The notes below the pieces were generated by a model. It saw only the letters and a list, made by a program, of their open reading frames with translations, did no database searches and was not told the DNA's origin. A DNA stretch of 64,000 nt, from NCBI RefSeq assembly GCF_003664995.1, contig NZ_JFHL01000017.1, positions 1-64,000 of the forward strand. The letters are read 5' to 3'. Shown piece by piece: positions 20,570 to 28,809 of this stretch (position 1 is the first letter of the stretch; every line of letters begins with the position of its first letter). The position numbers and the translations under genes are program-made. Source of the DNA: Mesotoga sp. BH458_6_3_2_1 (GTDB taxonomy: Bacteria; Thermotogota; Thermotogae; Petrotogales; Kosmotogaceae).

Positions 20570-21508
20570 ATGTTCAAAACAATGGTGATAATCGGCACTC
20601 TTCTTGCAATGGGATTCTACCTCGTCAGCGGTACGAAAAAAGGATTAGATGAGTTTGTAACGATGGAGTATGACGGCAGAACGAGACAAAGCATAGTTCA
20701 TCTACCTCCGACAATAAAAGACGAGGAGTTGCCAGTAGTCTTTGTCTTTCATGGTCTTTTTGGCAATAGTAACTACACAAAGAATACATACGGAATAACG
20801 GAAGTTGCAGACAAAGAGGGTTTCATTTCGGTCTATCCTGAAGGGACCGGCCCTCTGAACAGTGTTTTCTTGAGCTGGAATTCGGGGTTCTGTTGCGGAT
20901 ACGCTATGGAAAACAATGTTGATGATGTCTCGTATATTTACGAGCTAGTTGGCGAAATAAGAAACAGCTATCCCGTTGACGAGACTAGAATTTATCTTGT
21001 CGGTCTTTCTAATGGAGGTATGCTTGTCTATAGGCTTATGTCCCAGTATCCAGAACTATTTGCAGCTTGTGCCATTGTCTCCTCTTCTCCAGCGGGTGGA
21101 ACTGATGAAAATGCCGTAGTTATGATAGACCCTCCGGACGTAGGAGTTCCGCTTATAGTGTTTCATGGGATGAAAGATCCTATAATACCCTTTCAGGGAG
21201 GTTTTTCGAGCAGCTCCGAAGCCAACGGAATGTATTTTCCCCCGGCAGAAGAGTCTGTGGAATTCTGGGCAACAAAGATGGGAGCAAGTACCCTACAAGA
21301 GACACAACAGGAAAATGGACTGGTCATACTGAAAGAGTACACCGGGAAAGACGAGAGAAGTCTTGTCCATTTCTACACTATAACTGACGGTGATCACACC
21401 TGGCCGGGAAGAGAAAAGGGGATCGACTCTCTCAGCAGTTCCTCCAATGCAAGCATAAAAGCCAGTGAAATGATCTGGGAGTTTTTTGAAGCCAAGCACC
21501 TAGAATGA
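20570..21508 (+). CDS. Secreted esterase of the PHB-depolymerase/LpqC/feruloyl esterase family
   Basis: About 312 residues with an N-terminal hydrophobic segment (residues 3-20), probably a signal peptide or anchor. The alpha/beta-hydrolase triad is visible: Ser in GLSNGGM, Asp in FHGMKDPIIP, His in DGDHTWPG, all characteristic of LpqC/PHB-depolymerase-type esterases. Substrates in the family include polyhydroxyalkanoates and feruloyl or acetyl xylan esters; which applies here is not visible. The ATG at 20570 has GGGGGG about seven bases upstream, better than the ATG at 20555. Confidence 0.85.
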   Translation: MFKTMVIIGTLLAMGFYLVSGTKKGLDEFVTMEYDGRTRQSIVHLPPTIKDEELPVVFVFHGLFGNSNYTKNTYGITEVADKEGFISVYPEGTGPLNSVFLSWNSGFCCGYAMENNVDDVSYIYELVGEIRNSYPVDETRIYLVGLSNGGMLVYRLMSQYPELFAACAIVSSSPAGGTDENAVVMIDPPDVGVPLIVFHGMKDPIIPFQGGFSSSSEANGMYFPPAEESVEFWATKMGASTLQETQQENGLVILKEYTGKDERSLVHFYTITDGDHTWPGREKGIDSLSSSSNASIKASEMIWEFFEAKHLE

Positions 21509-21532
21509 TTTCTTATGTACTTCTAGGTGATA

Positions 21533-22312
21533 TCATTTTACATAGCCAACTCCTGGTTCCTGAAACTTCCCCAATCTGAATCCTCTTCTTATAAGAAACT
21601 CGTGAATCTCATTATCGGAATCACTATTGCCAGGAAAGATAGCAGTATCTCCCCCATTATTAGTAACTCTGTGCATCTCGCAGAATTCGGCTGCAAGGAA
21701 ATCTCCAAAAACGTGCCCCGAGATGACAACATCCGTGAAGTCTTTCTCAAAGGGAATCTCCTCTACCAAGCCATCAACAACATAGAAATTACTTAATCCT
21801 TCTACTTTCGCCCCTTTTTTCAAGTACGCCCTCAAAGTTCTCATCGGCTCAACTACGTGAACGACTGATTTTTCCTAGTTCACCGTAACGAATGACAGCC
21901 TGCCAGTACCCGCTCACAAATCGACAACTCTCTTGCCACTTAATTTAACCAAGTCTGTCAGTAATTTGTCATTCCATTTCGTGAATTCGAGAGAGTCGTA
22001 TACAGATGGATCGACGATGTATACAATCCAGTCGTTCGCATTCTTCAGTACTTCTTATTCTGCTTCTCTGATCTCTTCTTTAGATGAGTTTTCCGAGGTT
22101 TCTTTCACGATTCTTTCGAATATCTCCTCGGTGTTAGGAAGAACCTTCTTGAAGTACCAGAGGATTTCTGGATTGGTCTTTAGAACTATTGCCAGAGATT
22201 GTTAGAATAAATGGTTTCTTGCAAGATGGGAGATATTGTGCTTTTCCAGCAGTAGATGAGTCTTGATGTCAATGTTTTTAACATCGATCCAGTTCAGTGA
22301 CAAGAAAATCAC
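21533..22312 (-). pseudogene. Decayed SAM-dependent methyltransferase gene
   Basis: One continuous minus-strand frame of about 260 codons encodes a class I methyltransferase but carries four in-frame stops: TAA at 22202-22204, TAA at 22055-22057, TGA at 21914-21916 and TAG at 21875-21877. The SAM-binding motif reads SGKRVVDL-stop-AGTGRLSF, where the expected glycine codon has become TGA; then EKSVVHVVEPM, a VEEIPFEKDFTDVVIS segment and EMHRVTNNGG follow. No frameshift is needed, so decay is recent or by point mutation only. The N-terminal boundary is approximate. Confidence 0.75.
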
Positions 22313-22389
22313 TCCATTGGATGAATTCTATTATGCGTTGTATCATGATAAAATCTGGATTATCTTTGGTCTTTTTGACGGGAGTTTTT

Positions 22390-23190
22390 ATGAAGCTTAA
22401 CCACAACAAATTCGAGAGAAGGCTTGGAGTTTTCTTCATGGTTTTGTGGATCGTGATTTTCATCTTCTACTTGACCTGGGACGGGTGGCTTTATGAGTGG
22501 CAAGATTGCGGTTACAGTGGGCCAAACCAGCATTTCGATCTCGATCTTCTTGATATGGAATACGAGCGTACTGCTGACGGCGAGATTACTTATTTCTCGA
22601 CGAACAACTTACATAATTTGATCTATCTGTGTTATCTAATATTCTTGATCGGTTGGTTGGCTCTGTTATTTGGGTGGGAGTGGGCCAAACAGGGGGCAAT
22701 GGCGACAATGGGAGTTTCTCTTGTTGCGGCGCTCTCAACTCTCGATCTTTCCGACCATATTTACATGCTCCAGATAGTATATGACGTCGTGCATCTTTCG
22801 GGAATAGTTATTGGTGCCTACCTCTTTTCGAAATACTATCTGAAGACCTCTAAGAGTTTGCCGATTGTCTTTGGCACGTGGGCAATATATCTTATAAGCC
22901 ATTTGATGTTCACACCCTGGCCTTTCTGGGAGAAAGTCGGGCAAGCCTATTTCAGTGTTAACCAGATAAACAATTTGCCATTCTTTTTGTTTGGAATCGA
23001 GTACGTTCTTGTTGTAGCTATAATACTCTCAGTCAATTTCGTAGTTGAAAAAATGAATTCCAGAACTTCCAATAGAGTCTTAAGAGTACTAATTCCTCTT
23101 GGGCTATATTCCCTTTTATGCCTGGTTATGTATTCGATGGGTCTGATAATTGTCCAGGATATGGACATGAGAACCTGTATTATTGGATGA
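22390..23190 (+). CDS. Polytopic membrane protein of unknown function
   Basis: About 266 residues with six or so hydrophobic helices (starting at about residues 13-30, 77-95, 100-115, 125-145, 160-180, 205-225, 240-258) and an extracytoplasmic loop rich in Asp/Tyr (DLDLLDMEYERTAD). I do not recognise a family. ATG 22390 is preceded by GGGAG. It converges with a small gene whose stop abuts its own. Confidence 0.65.
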   Translation: MKLNHNKFERRLGVFFMVLWIVIFIFYLTWDGWLYEWQDCGYSGPNQHFDLDLLDMEYERTADGEITYFSTNNLHNLIYLCYLIFLIGWLALLFGWEWAKQGAMATMGVSLVAALSTLDLSDHIYMLQIVYDVVHLSGIVIGAYLFSKYYLKTSKSLPIVFGTWAIYLISHLMFTPWPFWEKVGQAYFSVNQINNLPFFLFGIEYVLVVAIILSVNFVVEKMNSRTSNRVLRVLIPLGLYSLLCLVMYSMGLIIVQDMDMRTCIIG

Positions 23191-23355
23191 TTATGTAATC
23201 TTCATCTGCCCCAGTTCGCTTGTTTTTCGAAGTACCTGTACCGCGACAAGTCTTCCTTTGGCATCGTAATATCTTATGGCATCTCTTATATCCTTTAACT
23301 CGTCTGGTTTCATCATTATATATTCGTAACCTTCCCAGACCTTCCAGTTCTTCAT
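23191..23355 (-). CDS. Small 54-residue protein
   Basis: An ATG at 23355 with an excellent SD AGGAGGG (about seven bases upstream) opens a 54-codon frame. The protein begins MKNWKVWEGYEYIMMKPDEL and ends VAVQVLRKTSELGQMKIT; it is charged, soluble and has a helix-strand pattern, including DIRDAIRYYDAKGRLVAVQV. I do not know the family. The stop is immediately adjacent to the end of the convergent membrane-protein gene. Confidence 0.6.
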   Translation of the reverse strand: MKNWKVWEGYEYIMMKPDELKDIRDAIRYYDAKGRLVAVQVLRKTSELGQMKIT

Positions 23356-23796
23356 CAAAACCCTCCTGAAAGAGATTTTCGGTTTCTATGGTAACACGCA
23401 TAAGATGAGTATGCAGAATTTCCACGAACATAACAATGCGTGCAATTAACTGAATCGAAAGCGAATGAAAGCAGAGAATTTAACAAGAAGGCATCTGCCA
23501 TCCGGCTGATCACATCTCAATTAACTACGAAGTGATAATCAACCGTAGTTGCGCTAGATTGGAGATTAACTTGACTGATCATAGTTTGTAAGGGATGGAA
23601 GAGATGGTAGAATGAGTCTGTAAACGATAAGGATTACGTACTTATTTAATTGACTGTTTCTTTATTCTTCGGCAGCCTTCAAGAGGATCGTTTTGGATCC
23701 AGTATTGACTAGTCAGCTTGAAATTTGAACATGTAAACTTAGTGTCGTTGTTTTTAGTCTATATATTAGTTCAATAGTTTGAAGGGAGGGTATTTT
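23356..23796. other. 441-base gap upstream of the peptide-utilisation locus
   Basis: No gene seen. A possible -10 (TATATT, 23762-23767) lies about 30 bases before the first gene of the following operon, with a poor -35. No repeat or RNA element recognised. Confidence 0.4.
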
Positions 23797-24378
23797 ATGA
23801 GAAAGACTATTCTAGGATTTCTATTACTACTGCTTTTAGTCTTGCCTTGTTCAACTCTTTTCTCAACGGAGACTGAGATGCCTGTTGTTCAGCCCCCTAT
23901 GGTTGTAACCACTATGGGGCAGAGTCCGGGTGCTTTGATGTTCAGACTGGTGTGTACTAGAAGCCAGATTGCCTGTGTTCAGGAGGATCTCTTGACTGCC
24001 GAACAGCTTGCCGAGATGGCGGCAGGAGAAAATGCTCCAAAGACATTGGTCATAACCACAGGAACGAGTCTCAAAGGAATGGGAGCTGCCGGTATTGATA
24101 TGAATTTCGAGGTGAAAAGGGTTGAAGCTCTTATTTCCAAGGCTAAAGAACTCGGAATGACGATAATTGGTGCACACATTGAGGGAATGGCGCGCCGTGT
24201 AGATTCTACTGACGAGAAGTCAATCAACACAGTGATTCCAGAATCAGATCTGATTCTTGTCATTGCTGACAGTGATTCTGATGGTTTCTTCACCAATTAC
24301 TCTGAAGAGAATGGAATACCTCTAGTGAAGGTTAATGAATCGCTAGAGATTGGACCCGCTCTCAAAGAACTGTTTTAG
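23797..24378 (+). CDS. Secreted substrate-binding-like protein, copy A (possibly DUF6305)
   Basis: 193 residues: signal peptide (1-24), then a compact alpha/beta domain of about 165 residues. Hallmarks are VVTTMGQSPGALM near the N-terminus, the strand-turn TLVITTGTSLKGMGAAGID, and a DSDGFF metal-loop-like stretch (DSDSDGF) near the C-terminus. The family is, to my recollection, DUF6305; function is not established. Copies at 34541 and 30791 are paralogues. Being the first gene of a transporter operon, secreted and separated from the permease by a hairpin, it is placed like a solute-binding protein. ATG 23797 follows SD GGGAGGG; the TTG-initiated longer frame begins inside the SD. Confidence 0.72.
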   Translation: MRKTILGFLLLLLLVLPCSTLFSTETEMPVVQPPMVVTTMGQSPGALMFRLVCTRSQIACVQEDLLTAEQLAEMAAGENAPKTLVITTGTSLKGMGAAGIDMNFEVKRVEALISKAKELGMTIIGAHIEGMARRVDSTDEKSINTVIPESDLILVIADSDSDGFFTNYSEENGIPLVKVNESLEIGPALKELF

Positions 24379-24410
24379 TAGGAGAGAGCACAACAATGAT
24401 TCTCTTATCC

Positions 24411-24428
24411 ATCGACCTTTAGGTCGAT
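24411..24428 (+). terminator. Intercistronic hairpin, copy A
   Basis: Perfect stem ATCGACC / GGTCGAT with TTTA loop between the binding-like gene and the permease, without a long T-run. Likely an mRNA-stabilising or attenuating stem-loop. Confidence 0.55.
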
Positions 24429-24448
24429 TCTAAAGGGGGAGTGTGCTA

Positions 24449-25741
24449 GTGTACTTCCACGCTGGTCTAATACTTGCCGTTATTGCGATCTCGTTTGGGA
24501 TTGCAAAGGCTCTAAAGTTAAGTGTTGAGCTCTCTATGCTGGTTGCTGCAATTGCAGCGGCGATTGTTCATTCGGGAGGCGCAATTCCTGTTCGTCATCT
24601 GGTTGAAGGCTCTTTCACTTATCTTGATGTCTGTTTGATCTTTATTACGGCTACTTTCTTCATGAATCTGATAAAGGAGTCTGGGGGAGTCGCCTTTTTA
24701 GTAAGGCGTATAGTTACCGCCTTCCACAAAAGCAGGGCGCTTTGCCTTTTCTTCCTGACCCTGCTCTTATTGATTCCTGGAGCGCTGACTGGATCCGGTG
24801 CTACTACTGTTCTTACAGTAGGAACACTGGTAGGTACGGTTCTCACGTACATGGGAATATCCGAAAAACGAGTGGCTGCGATAATTTTTATCTGTGCCGC
24901 AATGAGTGCTGCTGCGCCCCCAGTTAATCTCTGGGCCATGATGGCAGCCGCCGGCTCGAACATGCCTTATGTAGGCTTCTTCATTCCGCTTTTAGTACTG
25001 TCGCTTGCGGGCTCTCTTTTTGCAATGTTCTTCCTTGGTGGAAAAGGCAAAAAAGTTGAGCTGAGCGAGGCGCTTAAAGAGCTGCCGGAAGCGCCTGCGA
25101 AAATGAACTGGGTAAGGGTAGGTATTCCCTTTGTTGTTCTGATCTTCTTAATAATGGCGGGACGAATTTGGCCTCACTCAATTCCTACGCTGGGACTACC
25201 GTTCATGTTCGTTGTGGCATCCATCTTTGCGATTTTCCTAAGCCCCAAGAAGCTAGAAATCCTCAAAATCGCTACAAATACCATTAACACTTTGATCCCT
25301 CTTGTAGGAATCATGATAGTTGTGGGTATTTTGATACAGATAATGGCTTTGAGCGGCGCAAGGGGATTGATCTCTCTTGCGGTTGTAACGCTGCCTATGT
25401 GGGTTCTGTTTGCGGCGCTATGGCTTATTCTACCGGTGTCAGAGGGATTGCTCCAGTACGCGGTTGCGCCGCTTCTTGGAGTGCCCCTTATACTTCTGTT
25501 TAACATGAAGGGTATGGACGCAATAATCGCCCTTTCTGCGATGGCAGTAATGTGGCCTGTGGGAGACATTCTTCCTCCTACGGCAGTTGTTGGAAGGGCA
25601 ACCGTGATGGAGCTCAAGTTCAAAGGTCGCTACTATAAGGATTTTCTGAAAACTTCGCTTGTACCGATGGGGTTCATTCTACTGATTGCTACATTGTTCT
25701 TGATATTCAGTAATGAACTTTCCTTCTTGGTTGGCGGGTGA
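24449..25741 (+). CDS. TRAP/DctM-like ion-coupled permease, copy A
   Basis: About 430 residues with around 12 hydrophobic helices and an internal two-fold repeat. It resembles the DctM large subunit of TRAP transporters and the wider ion-transporter superfamily: LLIPGALTGSGATTVLTVG followed by MSAAAPPVNLWAMM in the first half, LPVSEGLLQYAV and PVGDILPPTAVVGRA in the second, the two hairpin-type helices. No DctQ small subunit is encoded nearby; the following microprotein may take its place. GTG 24449 is chosen (GGGGGAG seven bases upstream). A close paralogue lies at 35242. Substrate is unknown; context suggests an amino acid, acyl-amino acid or dicarboxylate. Confidence 0.75.
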   Translation: MYFHAGLILAVIAISFGIAKALKLSVELSMLVAAIAAAIVHSGGAIPVRHLVEGSFTYLDVCLIFITATFFMNLIKESGGVAFLVRRIVTAFHKSRALCLFFLTLLLLIPGALTGSGATTVLTVGTLVGTVLTYMGISEKRVAAIIFICAAMSAAAPPVNLWAMMAAAGSNMPYVGFFIPLLVLSLAGSLFAMFFLGGKGKKVELSEALKELPEAPAKMNWVRVGIPFVVLIFLIMAGRIWPHSIPTLGLPFMFVVASIFAIFLSPKKLEILKIATNTINTLIPLVGIMIVVGILIQIMALSGARGLISLAVVTLPMWVLFAALWLILPVSEGLLQYAVAPLLGVPLILLFNMKGMDAIIALSAMAVMWPVGDILPPTAVVGRATVMELKFKGRYYKDFLKTSLVPMGFILLIATLFLIFSNELSFLVGG

Positions 25742-25768
25742 TGTCATGGTCGAAAGGAAGTGGTTTTA

Positions 25769-25933
25769 ATGGCTATTCTGTATACAATTATTAGCGTCTG
25801 CTACTACTTGATAATTGCTTTTATCATTTTTGTTATAGCTAGAAACTTAGTCAAGACCAAGAGTTTTCAGGAGGCAATCCTCTTTTCCGTCATGCTAATG
25901 CCGTTCATTCTGCGAATCTTGAGAATCAAGTAG
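25769..25933 (+). CDS. Transporter-associated membrane microprotein, copy A (54 aa)
   Basis: A 54-codon gene between the permease and the M14 gene. It has one clear membrane helix (about residues 3-24), a polar turn ARNLVKTKSF, and a second hydrophobic/amphipathic helix ending in MPFILRILRIK at the C-terminus. The equivalent position in the second cassette holds a 50-residue protein with the same plan and tail (LPLILRLLRMR). SD GGAAGTGG precedes the ATG. Conservation of order and C-terminal motif shows it is a real gene. Possible role: small membrane subunit of the permease; no family known to me. Confidence 0.72.
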   Translation: MAILYTIISVCYYLIIAFIIFVIARNLVKTKSFQEAILFSVMLMPFILRILRIK

Positions 25934-25944
25934 GGGGTGCTGAT

Positions 25945-27111
25945 ATGACTGACAGAAACCTTATGATTGTCAAGATTGTGTCATCGGTTCTGGTCGGAAT
26001 TGCCCTGATAATCTCGGGAATTGAGTTCTACAACCACCGAAATTTCCAGGAACCGGTTGTCATAGGGCCGGGAGTCACTTCAGTTAAGACTCTCGGTGAC
26101 TACTATACACCCTTGAAGGGCACCATAAACGATACCAATATATACATTATCGACAGCGGCGTGCCCGGTGGGACGGCCCTGGTAATCGGAAGGTCACATC
26201 CTGAAGAACCTGCGACAAATCTAGCTGCCAAGATATTGGTAGAAAATGCAAGCTTAAGCAAGGGAAGACTTATCGTTGCCATAACGGCAAATCAAAGTGC
26301 GTCAAGAGTCACAAGACCGGGCGACGCATATCCGATGTACTACACGATTGAAACACCCTGGGGAGAGAGCAAATACAGAATGGGAGACAGATGGTCAAAT
26401 CCGTTGGATTCCTGGCCAGATCCCGAAGCGTACGTTCACTACCCCAGCGGTCAACTTCTTGCCTACATGGACATACGTAACTTCAACAGAACATGGCCGG
26501 GTAGGGACAACGGAATGATAACGGAACAGACTAACTATGCATTCATGAATCTGATCAGAGAAGAGGGAGTAGACGTCTTCGTCGATTTTCATGAGGCCGA
26601 GCTGGAGTACCCTGTCATAAGCACGATAGTTGCTCATCAGAAAGCCGCTGATATTGCAGGACTAGCCTCAATGATACTTACCTCATCTGAATTTAGGATT
26701 GGCATGGAGTTCTCACCTCCGAGCCTTCATGGGCTTTCTCATAGAGAGGTTGGAGATCATTCCGACGCCATATCTTTGCTGTTTGAGACTCCCGAACCTT
26801 TCCTGGATAGGGTTAGAGGAATCACTGACGAGGCACTTCTGTTAACCGGCAAGGATGAATTTGTTGTGACGGCCGGAAAGTACGGCCTTCTATACGAGAA
26901 GATCGATGAGAAAGGTTGGCCAATCGATTTGAGAGTCGGCAGACACTGCTCCTCGACTCTCATGGTTCTCGAATTGTGGAATGACTTTAATCCCGGAAAG
27001 GAGGTAGTTGTTGGAGGAGTTCCAAGGTACGACGAGGTAGTTAGTAACGGTACCGGCTTTTATTTTCAGGATCCATCCAAAGCAAGTGAGAGCAAGATCT
27101 ACTTTGAATGA
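25945..27111 (+). CDS. Membrane-anchored M14/AstE-like metallohydrolase, copy A
   Basis: 388 residues: N-terminal anchor (about 7-26) and an extracytoplasmic zinc carboxypeptidase/aspartoacylase-like domain. Zinc ligands His85 and Glu88 (RSHPEEP, H-x-x-E) and His216 (VDFHEAE) are visible, with substrate-carboxylate-binding Asn-Arg in RNFNRTWPG and a late glutamate in LLFETPE. Family members remove C-terminal residues or deacylate N-acyl amino acids. Copy A has HPEE where copy B has HANE, so substrate preference may differ. SD GGGGGTG. It lies 11 bases after the microprotein gene. Confidence 0.8.
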   Translation: MTDRNLMIVKIVSSVLVGIALIISGIEFYNHRNFQEPVVIGPGVTSVKTLGDYYTPLKGTINDTNIYIIDSGVPGGTALVIGRSHPEEPATNLAAKILVENASLSKGRLIVAITANQSASRVTRPGDAYPMYYTIETPWGESKYRMGDRWSNPLDSWPDPEAYVHYPSGQLLAYMDIRNFNRTWPGRDNGMITEQTNYAFMNLIREEGVDVFVDFHEAELEYPVISTIVAHQKAADIAGLASMILTSSEFRIGMEFSPPSLHGLSHREVGDHSDAISLLFETPEPFLDRVRGITDEALLLTGKDEFVVTAGKYGLLYEKIDEKGWPIDLRVGRHCSSTLMVLELWNDFNPGKEVVVGGVPRYDEVVSNGTGFYFQDPSKASESKIYFE

Positions 27112-27166
27112 CCGGTAATAACATTATTTTGTTGAGCGTTTTTCCTCAAAAGGGAGGGGTTTTTAG

Positions 27167-28738
27167 GTGAGAAAGCTACTAGTAACGATTGTTCTTGTAC
27201 TATCAGTTTTCTACACGGGATTGCTTGCCTGTACTGACATCGGAGTCGGCAAACTTGCGACCGTTGACGGGTCGGTTATATCAGCCCAGTCTGTAGACGG
27301 TTCATATGACTCCAGACTTCTGATTCAGCCAGCCGCAGACCACGAACCGGGAAGCATGACGCCGGTTTGGGAATGGATAGTCTATGCTGACAGAAGACCG
27401 TTGGTTCAGCTTGGTGAGATACCCCAGGTGGAACATACGTATTCATGGATCCAGACTTCCTATCCATTCTCCAACGAAAAGGGTTTGCTTATGGGCGAGA
27501 CAACACAAGGTGGAGCAAGAGAAACCGCAAACAGCCCGGATGCCATAATGACTATTGAGCAGCTTCAGGCCTTTGCACTCCAGAGATGTACAACTGCTAG
27601 AGAGGCCATTGAGCTTATGGGCTCGTTGGCAGTTGAGTATGGCTACAGAGAATCCTGCTCCCGTGGCGAGGGCCTTACAATTGCAGACGGTGAGGAAGTT
27701 TGGTGGTTTGAGATCTACGGAGTAGGCCCGCTTTGGAAACCAGGTGATGGCCCTGGAGCGATATGGGCAGCACAGCGTGTTCCGGACGACCACATAATGG
27801 TAAATGGAAACGCAAGTATCATTGGTGAGATCGATCTCGAGACGAATCTCCCCCCTGGAGTTTCCGCAGACGACTTCATGATATGTGACAATTATCTCCA
27901 GAGCACTATCGAACTCGGTCTATGGACAGAAGGCCAGGAAGGACCATTCATCTGGAAGAAAGTAATTGGTACCATACGTGACTGGAATCCAAGGCTGTGG
28001 AGAGTATTTTCGATGTTCCAGCCTTCCGGAAACTGGGAATATGGTGGAAACACTTCCGAGTACCCGTTCTCCTTCAGGCCGGATCGATTGGTTTCGGTTT
28101 ACGACATTATCGAACTGTATCGTGATGTTATGACTGACACCCCTGGCGATCAGCTTGCTAACGAGGCATGGCTATACAAAGACAGAGATGGTAACGATGT
28201 TCTTAGCAACCTAGCGACACCTCAACCTGGAACCGAGATTAGAAATCTTCTGGGTCTTCCATCTAGCCAGAGGTTCATTGGCGTTCAGAGTACGAGCTGT
28301 TACTTCATAAACCAGACTAGAAGCTGGCTGCCGCCTGAAATTGGTGCAGTATCTTGGTTTGGACTTGGAAACGGTCACAAAGCAACAGTTGTTCCGATTT
28401 ACGCAGGTATCACAAGAGTTCCGGAATCCTGGGCGACAGTTAACAGAGGAATTGCCAAGATTGACAGAGACGCGGCCTTCTGGGCATTCTATACCGTTGA
28501 CAGACTTTCCGCGCAGAGATACGGAGATATGATGCCTAGAATCGATGCAGTCAGAATTCCTCTTCAGCAGAAGATGTACGATATGCAGCCCGCAATCGAA
28601 GAGACGGCCCTGAAGCTTTACGAAACTGATAGGGACATGGCTGTCGAATTCTTGACTACTTACACGAATTCTCTAATGGTTGAAGTTGAACAAGCTTATT
28701 GGGATCTTGCAGATTCACTTATACTAAGGCTTCCATAA
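27167..28738 (+). CDS. Secreted C69 family dipeptidase, paralogue 1
   Basis: 523 residues, Ntn-hydrolase dipeptidase. A signal peptide of 21 residues ends in LLA and the predicted mature protein begins with Cys22 in ACTDIGVGKLATVDGS, the C69 nucleophile motif. Hence signal cleavage would itself expose the N-terminal nucleophile. Other family features: VDGSYDSRL, YSWIQTSYPFSNEKGLLMGE and the EGLTIADGEEVWWFE strand. GTG 27167 fits SD GGGAGGGG seven bases upstream. It follows the M14 gene by 55 bases. C69 enzymes cleave a broad range of dipeptides; export to the periplasm fits peptide scavenging. Confidence 0.88.
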   Translation: MRKLLVTIVLVLSVFYTGLLACTDIGVGKLATVDGSVISAQSVDGSYDSRLLIQPAADHEPGSMTPVWEWIVYADRRPLVQLGEIPQVEHTYSWIQTSYPFSNEKGLLMGETTQGGARETANSPDAIMTIEQLQAFALQRCTTAREAIELMGSLAVEYGYRESCSRGEGLTIADGEEVWWFEIYGVGPLWKPGDGPGAIWAAQRVPDDHIMVNGNASIIGEIDLETNLPPGVSADDFMICDNYLQSTIELGLWTEGQEGPFIWKKVIGTIRDWNPRLWRVFSMFQPSGNWEYGGNTSEYPFSFRPDRLVSVYDIIELYRDVMTDTPGDQLANEAWLYKDRDGNDVLSNLATPQPGTEIRNLLGLPSSQRFIGVQSTSCYFINQTRSWLPPEIGAVSWFGLGNGHKATVVPIYAGITRVPESWATVNRGIAKIDRDAAFWAFYTVDRLSAQRYGDMMPRIDAVRIPLQQKMYDMQPAIEETALKLYETDRDMAVEFLTTYTNSLMVEVEQAYWDLADSLILRLP

Positions 28739-28762
28739 GTGTAAGATTTCAAGTTATTATTC

Positions 28763-28789
28763 GGGTCGGTCACTGGCCGACCCCATTTT
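28763..28789 (+). terminator. Intergenic hairpin between two C69 genes
   Basis: Stem GGGTCGG / CCGACCC (28763-28769 with 28777-28783), seven-base loop, then CATTTT. Partial terminator or processing signal; the next gene's SD follows at once. Confidence 0.65.
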
Positions 28790-28809
28790 GTGAAAGGGGA
28801 GTGAGAAAT

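Noticed and set aside
21914-21916. TGA in the methyltransferase frame as a selenocysteine codon
   Set aside because: It falls at a conserved glycine of the SAM motif and three further TAA/TAG stops are present, so decay explains it better.
22278-22463. Minus-strand 61-codon frame before the methyltransferase pseudogene
   Set aside because: Antisense to the membrane-protein start and in a different frame from the decayed methyltransferase.
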